Source of the DNA: JBEKYD01 sp049509915
Lineage (GTDB): Bacteria; Acidobacteriota; Terriglobia; Bryobacterales; Bryobacteraceae
DNA length: 13,631 bases
Direction: 5' to 3'
Assembly (NCBI GenBank): GCA_049509915.1
Contig: JBEKZL010000372.1
Span: 1-13,631 of the forward strand
Positions 1 through 5,637 of this stretch are shown here, one piece after another. Made by a program: the position numbers and the translations under genes. Each line of letters opens with the position of its first letter. Position 1 is the first letter of the stretch. Below the pieces are notes generated by a model that ran no database searches, was not told the origin of the DNA, and saw nothing but the letters and a program-made list of their open reading frames with translations.

Positions 1-309
1 TCGCCCGCCGGGCAGGTCGATGCTGACGATGACTGCGTCGGGGCGCGCGACACGAGTCCAGAGGTACAGGGTGCCGCCCATCGACGTACCAATCTCGACG
101 ACCGTCCGAGGATCAAGCCGTCTCACGTCCTCGACAAGAGACGCCAGTTCCTCCTCAATTTGGATGGGTTGCAGAAACGCGCTGCTGTAGTGGAACGTCC
201 GCGCAATCAACTCCGAAGGGCGGTCGGGCAGACGAGCGGTCTCCCGATTCAGCTTTCCCAAGTTGGCATACGCCCGAACGTACCGAAGCGCTCGGTCAAC
301 TGGGCTCAT
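1..309 (-). CDS. SAM-dependent O-methyltransferase, N-terminal part (runs off the left edge)
   Basis: Only the first 103 codons are inside the window; the gene continues past position 1. The start is the ATG at 309-307. The translation carries a class I methyltransferase motif I (VVEIGTSMGG, residues 70-79) followed by a strand ending in an acidic residue (IVSIDLPGG, about 94-102), the usual S-adenosylmethionine-binding pair. The wording of these motifs resembles the CmcI / Methyltransf_24 group (cephalosporin hydroxylase-like and sugar O-methyltransferases). The acceptor substrate cannot be told because the C-terminal half is missing. It lies 76 nt downstream of the large exported protein on the same strand. 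A TATACAAT box in the gap suggests it may also have its own promoter. No strong Shine-Dalgarno is visible. Family assignment is fairly safe; the specific reaction is unknown. Confidence 0.8.
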   Translation of the reverse strand, partial: MSPVDRALRYVRAYANLGKLNRETARLPDRPSELIARTFHYSSAFLQPIQIEEELASLVEDVRRLDPRTVVEIGTSMGGTLYLWTRVARPDAVIVSIDLPGGR

Positions 310-337
310 GGTCGCCGCCTGAGTATTCCATCGCTTC

Positions 338-345
338 ATTGTATA
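338..345 (-). promoter_or_regulatory. Candidate -10 element (TATACAAT) for the methyltransferase gene
   Basis: On the minus strand the octamer TATACAAT ends 28 nt before the methyltransferase ATG, which would give a leader of about 22 nt. The same octamer occurs at 4772-4779 before the small membrane ORF. No convincing -35 box lies at the expected distance, so this is weak. Confidence 0.3.
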
Positions 346-385
346 GCTTACATGCGTCACGACGGAGGCATGGTCGAGACCGGGC

Positions 386-3300
386 TCAGGGCTCGATGGC
401 GGCCTGGGTATCGCCGTTGGTCCAGTTTACCCCATCCGGGGATTGGCGGACGCGATAGTAGACCACGTTGGGCGCGATGACGGGGACCTGGATGGTGCAG
501 CCGCCCTGGCAATTGACGAGGGTGCGGGATTCCGATTCGAAGTTAAGCGGCACACGCTGCGGGGAAGAAGTATTGCAGCTTTCCGCGCGGGGCGTGCAGC
601 GGAACTGGCCCGGCGAACCGTAGCGGGAATAGCCGAATTGGACCTCGGCGTATGGGGCGCCGGCCGGAACCTGGACCACAATCGACTGCCATTGATTGCG
701 CTTGACGCCATCGTCCTGCCAGGGCGGCAGGGGGATGGCCCACGAGATGGGACCCCATCCGCCGACGAAATGCGAGCCCGTGGCGATGGCGACCTGGCCG
801 TCGGTCAATCCTTCGACCGCGCTGAAGGGATAGTGCTGGCCGGGGCTGGCGAAGAGGTAGCCGAGGAAGCGGGAGCGATTCCCGTTGGGGTCGGGCGCAT
901 CGATGGCCTGTTGGCGGAAGCCGCCGCCGGAAGGCAGCCCGGAAACGACGCAAGGCAGATTGGCCCAGGGGGAAGCGATATCGCAATTGCCGTCGTCGGT
1001 GGCGGAGGGCACGCTCACGTATACGTTGCCGGGCTGGCTGCCGGCGACACACTCGTTGGCAAACAAGGCCTGGCACACGGTAAAGGCGCCGTCGCGGGAG
1101 AGGTTCGAGTTGGGGCCACTGACATCCTTAAGGGCATAGCGGCCGGCCCAACCGATTAAGGGGAAGGTCTTGTAATTGAGGTTGCTGGGGGTCAGCCCGA
1201 GCACTTGAATCTGGTAAATGCTTCCGCTTACACGGGTGAGAGTGCGTGCGCCGAGACTCTGCCCACCATTGCTATTATTGAGCGAGTTATCATCGATCAT
1301 CCACGGCAGAGTATTAGGAAGAGCGGGAGGCAGGTTGCTGCGAATGCGGGTGACATAGCTCTGGACCAGATTCGAACCAACCGGCAGGCTGGTTCCTGCG
1401 AAGGACGGAGAGCCGATGGGTGTCAGCACGGTGGGAAGGGAGAAGAGGCTGGAGAACGGCGCATCCTGTTTGACCGCGCCGGCCGTAATATACGACAGAT
1501 TGCCGGGGGTGAACACCCCCGCTGCCAGATCTCCGTGCCCAGGCAGCAGGCGGCTCACTTCTCCCGTTGCACCGGTGGCGAGATTCAGATAAGCACCCTG
1601 AGAGTTGCAAGCGTTTTGCTGGCCCGGAGTCATCATGACTTGCCAGCCATTGGCATGCGTGGCCTGGTTTGGCGAACCCAGGCAATTACTCACGCCATTA
1701 GCGAGATGATTGCCGGTTACGCAGCAGTAATCGGGCATGGAATCGCGCTCGGCCACCACCGACAGGCTGCTGTCAGCCAGAGTAGTAATGGAAAGAACGC
1801 GGAAATGCTCGTTGTCGCCCTGATCGCCAGGATTCTTGCCGAAATCCACCATGCTGTCGCCGGCAGCTAGGGCGATCGGCTGGGAGTAACTCGCGTTCCA
1901 GGGACAAGGCCATTGCGCCAGTTCCGCCGGGGTGGGAGCGGGACTGCAGGCGCCTCCGGCGGGCAGATGCAGGGTGACACATTGATTGCCGGTGGCGCCG
2001 AGAGAGACATAAGGGTTGGCGGCCGGGCACGCGGAATCGTAGCTGGAATCGGGGGGCCATGGCAACGCCGTATTCGCGGAGAACGACCCGCCGCGAGAGA
2101 CGCCCAGCACCGGCATCACGAAGGGCCCTCCCAATAACTTGCTGGAGTTGTTGGAGTTCAAGATATTCAGGACTTGAAACATGGTATTGGGGCTGGAGTT
2201 GACGGCCTGCACGGAGTGCTCCGCACCCCAACGCAAAAGGTCGTTAGTGCCGGTGCCATCGGCGGTGTGAATCAGGTTGGTAAGATTGCCGGAAGGCAGA
2301 TCGACGACGGCGATCCACGCGGGACCTCCGTCCTGGCCCGAGTACACATTGTAGAAGAAAGCCTTGCTTCCGGATACGCCGGCAAAGTTTGGATGCTTCC
2401 AATCGCCAAATATGGCGGCATTGTAGTTGGGATAGGCGGCGACCACCTGCGAGTTCAGGTCTTTTCCCTGGCTCGGGGGCATCAGGTTGGTCCAGGTCAT
2501 GTGATCGAGAGCGGGCGCATAATTATCGGGCAAGGTGGTATCGCTGCCGCCGGCGTATTGAAAATCGAGATCCTGGGTATAATCGCCGCTGTAAGCCAAC
2601 TGGTAGATCGATGTGGAGCCGCTGTTGTTGGGACACGCCACGTAGAACAGATTGGGGTTAACGGGGTCGAAACCGAGAGAGTAGTAAGGAACGTTGTTAC
2701 CGCTGTTCGGCCGGTCTGCGGCGGGCACGGAGCTGAGCTGGGTCTGGTGGTTGGGAACCAGGGCGGCGCTGAAGCGGCGGGCTGTGCCATCGTCGGCGAT
2801 GAAGTAGAAGTAGTCGGTGCCCGTTTGGGGGCTGTTGACCTCGCAGACGTAGCCGGTTTTGCCATCTCCCGAAGTGACTCGGACGAACGAGCAGGGCGGT
2901 GTACCTGCCTGTGTTCCCGCGCTCTCGCTACCCGCCGCTTTCCAACGCGCACCCACGACGATGGTTCCGTTCGCCGTGACCTTCTGGATGCGAACGCCCC
3001 AGCCATAGGCGGAGAACGCCGCGTTGCTCACCGAGATATTTTCGGCGATGGTCGCGGAGGCGGCATTGGCGACGGACGCGATGGTGCACATCGAGTCAGG
3101 CGAGCATCCGGAGCCGGCGATCTTGATGCGATAGCCTTTGGCCAGGGCGTCGGAGAAATACCGCGTACCGTTGATGGAGGCGAGCGTCAAGACGCCGCCC
3201 GAGGCCGACAGCGTGCCGCCCGACATGCGCCGTTCGGCGGGGATGGGGGCATGGATTCCCCAGCCGGCGAACAGCGGCGAGGGGAAACTGGCGGGCCAGG

Positions 3301-4225
3301 GGTGGTCGGGGTCGCTGCCCGCCGAGGCCACCTGGGCAAACCCGGTGGGAAGGCTGATGATCATGGGCTGGCCCACGCAGCCGCCGGATGGGTTCAGGAA
3401 AATGCAGAGGGAGATCTGGTTGTCGGGGAGCGAGCCGCTCGACGCCGAGCCGTAGAGCAACACCCCCAGATCGTCGAAGGTGTGCCAGCCCTGCCAGGGC
3501 GAGCCGTCGGGTGTTTCCTGGCCGGTATAGAGGTCGATGGGACTGGTGCCGCTGGTGGACGCCTGGCTAGAGGAGCCCTTGAGCACATCCGCCGGATTAT
3601 TCCAGCCGGAACCTCCGGCGTAATCGGCGAAGGCGTTGGATCCGGTCTGCGTGAACGGATACGTCGCGCTCCAGCCGCCGCCTGTTCGCCATGACCAATG
3701 GCCGGCCAGGTTGATCGGAATCATGCGGACGCCCGTGAGCGGGTCGACGTAAGTTTGCCGGTTGACCAGATCGATCTTGGGGAAGCCCAGTCTGCCCCAA
3801 CCGGACGGGTCGATGGGCACGGGCCACTGCATGGTGGTGCCAATGCCGACAGTTGGCGTAGTGATGGTGACGGTGACGCTTACGCCGCAGCCGGAAACTC
3901 CCAGGTAGTAGGTTGTGGCGGCGGCCAGCGCGCGGTCGCCGGTCATGTGGCCCAAGGTTACCAGGCGGGTTCCGTCGCTTTGGACGATGGTGTCCGGCCG
4001 CAACATATCTATATTGGAACTGGGATAGAGGTTGGGGTCCACGTCGTGCGCCAAGGGCGCGAAACTGGAGGACTCCGACATGGCCAGCGTGCAAAAGCCG
4101 TTCGCGCTTCCGATGGCCACCACCGCTTGAGTGGGCGTGGCCCCCACCACATTGACCGATTGAGCAGCCAGGGCCCGGCCCAGGCACAGCAACACTGCAC
4201 AGACGGCCAAACCACTTACACGCAT
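386..4225 (-). CDS. Very large exported protein of unknown function (1279 aa) with N-terminal Fn3-like domain
   Basis: I chose the ATG at 4225 because it opens a clean signal peptide: MRVSGLAVCAVLLCLGRALA, with an Ala-x-Ala site at about residue 20. The open frame continues upstream to an ATG at 4381, but that would put 52 arginine-rich residues before the signal. After cleavage, residues about 23-124 read like a fibronectin type III-style beta sandwich. The rest is rich in Gly, Ser, Asn, Thr and Pro, with many short Cys-x(n)-Cys pairs (for example CIFLNPSGGC and CSPDSMC) that suggest disulphides outside the cytoplasm. The middle part has repeated short hydrophobic strands of the kind seen in beta-propellers, but I cannot define blades. 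No enzyme motif, LPXTG, dockerin or C-terminal sorting helix is seen; it ends QAAIEP. It may be a secreted or surface adhesin or binding protein. Being open over 1279 codons with a good signal peptide makes it a real gene; the function is unknown. Confidence 0.85.
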   Translation of the reverse strand: MRVSGLAVCAVLLCLGRALAAQSVNVVGATPTQAVVAIGSANGFCTLAMSESSSFAPLAHDVDPNLYPSSNIDMLRPDTIVQSDGTRLVTLGHMTGDRALAAATTYYLGVSGCGVSVTVTITTPTVGIGTTMQWPVPIDPSGWGRLGFPKIDLVNRQTYVDPLTGVRMIPINLAGHWSWRTGGGWSATYPFTQTGSNAFADYAGGSGWNNPADVLKGSSSQASTSGTSPIDLYTGQETPDGSPWQGWHTFDDLGVLLYGSASSGSLPDNQISLCIFLNPSGGCVGQPMIISLPTGFAQVASAGSDPDHPWPASFPSPLFAGWGIHAPIPAERRMSGGTLSASGGVLTLASINGTRYFSDALAKGYRIKIAGSGCSPDSMCTIASVANAASATIAENISVSNAAFSAYGWGVRIQKVTANGTIVVGARWKAAGSESAGTQAGTPPCSFVRVTSGDGKTGYVCEVNSPQTGTDYFYFIADDGTARRFSAALVPNHQTQLSSVPAADRPNSGNNVPYYSLGFDPVNPNLFYVACPNNSGSTSIYQLAYSGDYTQDLDFQYAGGSDTTLPDNYAPALDHMTWTNLMPPSQGKDLNSQVVAAYPNYNAAIFGDWKHPNFAGVSGSKAFFYNVYSGQDGGPAWIAVVDLPSGNLTNLIHTADGTGTNDLLRWGAEHSVQAVNSSPNTMFQVLNILNSNNSSKLLGGPFVMPVLGVSRGGSFSANTALPWPPDSSYDSACPAANPYVSLGATGNQCVTLHLPAGGACSPAPTPAELAQWPCPWNASYSQPIALAAGDSMVDFGKNPGDQGDNEHFRVLSITTLADSSLSVVAERDSMPDYCCVTGNHLANGVSNCLGSPNQATHANGWQVMMTPGQQNACNSQGAYLNLATGATGEVSRLLPGHGDLAAGVFTPGNLSYITAGAVKQDAPFSSLFSLPTVLTPIGSPSFAGTSLPVGSNLVQSYVTRIRSNLPPALPNTLPWMIDDNSLNNSNGGQSLGARTLTRVSGSIYQIQVLGLTPSNLNYKTFPLIGWAGRYALKDVSGPNSNLSRDGAFTVCQALFANECVAGSQPGNVYVSVPSATDDGNCDIASPWANLPCVVSGLPSGGGFRQQAIDAPDPNGNRSRFLGYLFASPGQHYPFSAVEGLTDGQVAIATGSHFVGGWGPISWAIPLPPWQDDGVKRNQWQSIVVQVPAGAPYAEVQFGYSRYGSPGQFRCTPRAESCNTSSPQRVPLNFESESRTLVNCQGGCTIQVPVIAPNVVYYRVRQSPDGVNWTNGDTQAAIEP

Positions 4226-4380
4226 ATCGGGTTGATGGAACTGTAAGATAGCGCGTCGTCGTCGCCGGAGGCCCTTGCAGGAAACGTCCGCTTCAGACAG
4301 ACGCTGGCTGATTCTGTTCCAGTCCTCTCTTTTCTCGATTCGGCGCGCGACATACAAATCGCTGTCGAGATGGTTCGTCA

Positions 4381-4782
4381 TTATAATGACGTGGGCCCGC
4401 TTTCCGGAACGCAGGCCAGGATAACGATCGGCCCTGCGCCTGGAATCGCACGGGACCAGACGTTTCCAAGAATCAGTTGTGCGGATCGCCCGTGGCCGGC
4501 CAAAAAGGCAGCGACATCGCGTTCCGATTCGGAAGTAGAGCGGACAATGGACCTGGAGACGGGACTAGCCACCTGAATTCCCAGCAGCAGGACCAGCCAA
4601 GCGGTAAGAGCCGACTTTTTCGCACGGCCGGCATGCACCCAGGGTGCGGCCCCAACAAACGCGATCAGTGCCACGTAAAGCGGTGCAATGGCTCGTCCGG
4701 CCCCGGCCCCTCGCGAAGAAAGAGAGTCCGGCTTTCGATCCGGAAATACCGATGGAGGCGGCATTTCCTTTATTGTATACAT
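4381..4782 (-). CDS. Small membrane protein or remnant of a larger membrane protein
   Basis: The frame is open from an ATG at 4899, but residues before the ATG at 4782 (MYTIKEM...) look like random Arg/Pro/Ala-rich sequence. I therefore start at 4782; an ATG at 4764 is equally possible. Two hydrophobic stretches, about residues 31-48 (IAPLYVALIAFVGAAPWV) and 56-70 (ALTAWLVLLLGIQVA), look like membrane helices. They are followed by a soluble tail ending in ILACVPESG. The layout resembles the last helices and tail of a polytopic membrane protein, so this may be a 3' fragment of a lost gene. Its TAA stop (4383-4381) overlaps by one base (TAATG) the most upstream ATG of the exported-protein frame. 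I do not recognise the family. Codon use is acceptable for coding, but the plus strand is also open, so existence is uncertain. Confidence 0.4.
   Translation of the reverse strand: MYTIKEMPPPSVFPDRKPDSLSSRGAGAGRAIAPLYVALIAFVGAAPWVHAGRAKKSALTAWLVLLLGIQVASPVSRSIVRSTSESERDVAAFLAGHGRSAQLILGNVWSRAIPGAGPIVILACVPESGPTSL
4772..4779 (-). promoter_or_regulatory. Candidate -10 element (TATACAAT) for the small membrane ORF
   Basis: On the minus strand TATACAAT sits just before the ATG at 4764. Transcription starting 7 nt downstream would begin almost on that ATG, giving a leaderless message. There is no clear -35 box. If real, it argues that the ORF starts at 4764 and not at 4782. Confidence 0.25.
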
Positions 4783-5009
4783 GGACGTCCGTTGGCTGCG
4801 CTCTCCGGCGCGGCCCCGCCGAAACGGTGGCGCCGTTGTCCGCGCGGCGGGCCCAATTCGCGCCGTGGCAGGGCCCGAAAGCGACGGCAATTTGGCCATA
4901 GGTGGTGCGGCGACAGGGATGTGGGCTGCGCTGGGAGAGAGGCAACCGAGAAGGCCGGTTTGCCAAAACTCGGAACGGAGGGCGACCGCTCGGACGGCCC
5001 GTGACGGAA

Positions 5010-5039
5010 TTGACTTTTCCCGCCCCGGCGGGTTACTGT
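5010..5039 (+). promoter_or_regulatory. Candidate promoter of tRNA-Cys
   Basis: A TTGACT box at 5010-5015 matches the -35 consensus at five of six bases. TACTGT at 5034-5039, after an 18-bp spacer, fits the TAnnnT pattern of a -10. The predicted start is about 5046, some 15 nt before the mature tRNA. The spacer holds a perfect 6-bp inverted repeat (CCCGCC-CC-GGCGGG, 5019-5032). Confidence 0.45.
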
Positions 5040-5060
5040 TGCAATTGGTACTACAGGTTC

Positions 5061-5135
5061 GGCGCGGTAGCCAAGTGGTAAGGCAAAGGTCTGCAAAACC
5101 TTTATTCGTCGGTTCGATTCCGACCCGCGCCTCCA
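5061..5135 (+). tRNA. tRNA-Cys (anticodon GCA), CCA encoded
   Basis: All four arms fold. The acceptor stem is GGCGCGG (5061-5067) with CCGCGCC (5125-5131). The D arm is GCC (5070-5072) with GGC (5082-5084). The anticodon stem is AAGGT with ACCTT around the loop CTGCAAA (5091-5097), giving anticodon GCA at 5093-5095. The variable loop has five bases, and the T arm is GTCGG-TTCGATT-CCGAC (5108-5124). The discriminator is U (5132), the identity base for cysteine tRNAs, and CCA is encoded at 5133-5135. No obvious intrinsic terminator follows; only a 6-bp stem without a T-run lies at 5186-5208. Confidence 0.97.
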
Positions 5136-5400
5136 GAATAGCTCCTTCAGAATCAACAACTTAAAATCGTGCGAATCGCCATGTGCCCGATTTTGTAAGA
5201 ACATCGGGTCACGCTCACCGTCGACTGAAGGCACAAAGGAAAGTGCAAGTTTGGCACCGACCACTCGGCTCTCAGGATATGGACGCCGTGATGCTCAAGC
5301 CCGAGGATTTCGACGGCACGAAAATCAGGAGGTGAACCGCGCTCGGCCCGTCCGGTCGCCGCAGCGAAACATGTTCAGTCCGTCGCTCAGGGAGGGTCAC
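5136..5400. other. Gene-poor spacer between tRNA-Cys and the aceA leader
   Basis: No recognisable gene. It contains a weak stem (CCCGAT at 5186-5191 with ATCGGG at 5203-5208). It also contains a near-perfect ribosome-binding sequence AGGAGGTGA at 5327-5335 with no start codon at a useful distance. That sequence overlaps the TGA of an 18-codon reading frame starting at ATG 5279 (MDAVMLKPEDFDGTKIRR), which reads like protein but is too short to call. Confidence 0.4.
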
Positions 5401-5637
5401 ATGCCGCCGACCGGTCAGCTTGCGATCAAGCTGCTCAGGGAAATGAGGAGAAACGGGTTCTTTAATCGTGGTTATTGGTGGTATACTGCTCTTGGCCGGG
5501 ACTCCAATATCGAACTCTGGCCAAGAGCGACTCAAAACGCGGTGTGGATTGCCTTTCCCCTGAACCGAACCCGGCTCAAAAAGAACGTGACTTCGATGCG
5601 GTGTGTCAAGAGTGGACGCGTTGGAGGCCGATCATGA
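5401..5637 (+). CDS. Candidate small protein (78 aa) overlapping the start of aceA
   Basis: The ATG at 5401 is preceded by GGAGGG at 5391-5396, about 4 nt before the start, a strong ribosome-binding site. The TGA stop (5635-5637) overlaps the aceA ATG in an ATGA arrangement, typical of translational coupling. The product would be basic and soluble, with an aromatic patch (FFNRGYWWYTALGRD, about residues 20-34), and I see no known domain. Against it, a candidate extended -10 promoter and a perfect inverted repeat for aceA lie inside the frame. The tail (KKNVTSMRCVKSGRVGGRS) also looks random. It may be a real leader peptide gene, a fragment, or chance. No function is proposed. Confidence 0.33.
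   Translation: MPPTGQLAIKLLREMRRNGFFNRGYWWYTALGRDSNIELWPRATQNAVWIAFPLNRTRLKKNVTSMRCVKSGRVGGRS
5479..5487 (+). promoter_or_regulatory. Candidate extended -10 promoter of aceA
   Basis: TGGTATACT carries the TGn extension plus TATACT, which matches TATAAT at five of six bases. The -35 position (about 5459-5464) is poor, which is normal for extended -10 promoters. Transcription would start near 5494, leaving a leader of about 140 nt before aceA. Confidence 0.45.
5488..5528 (+). promoter_or_regulatory. Perfect 10-bp inverted repeat: candidate operator or leader hairpin of aceA
   Basis: GCTCTTGGCC (5488-5497) is repeated in perfect reverse complement as GGCCAAGAGC (5519-5528), with 21 nt between. 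The left arm begins next to the candidate -10 and covers the predicted transcription start. It could bind a regulator of the glyoxylate shunt or fold in the leader RNA. There is no T-run after it, so it is not a classical terminator. Confidence 0.45.
5623..5627 (+). promoter_or_regulatory. Ribosome-binding site fixing the aceA start
   Basis: GGAGG lies 6 nt before the ATG at 5634. The same frame is open upstream to about 5475. This site, together with alignment to the N-termini of long isocitrate lyases, selects 5634 as the start. Confidence 0.75.

Noticed and set aside
443..1159. 238-codon plus-strand open frame
   Set aside because: Antisense shadow of the exported protein gene with no recognisable domain or ribosome site.
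2174..3694. 506-codon plus-strand open frame
   Set aside because: It lies wholly antisense to the exported protein, is rich in Gly/Val/Arg low-information sequence, and has no motif; in GC-rich DNA the opposite strand is often open.
4226..4381. Upstream start (4381) for the exported protein
   Set aside because: It would bury the signal peptide behind 52 Arg-rich residues, which does not fit secretion.
4770..5264. 164-codon minus-strand frame containing GSESNRRIKVLQTFALPLGY
   Set aside because: It is the antisense reading of the tRNA-Cys gene; such translations are a well-known spurious protein type, and the rest looks random.
5251..5400. Longer version of the small ORF starting at TTG 5251
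   Set aside because: Arg-rich, low-quality translation and no ribosome site; the ATG at 5401 has a far better one.
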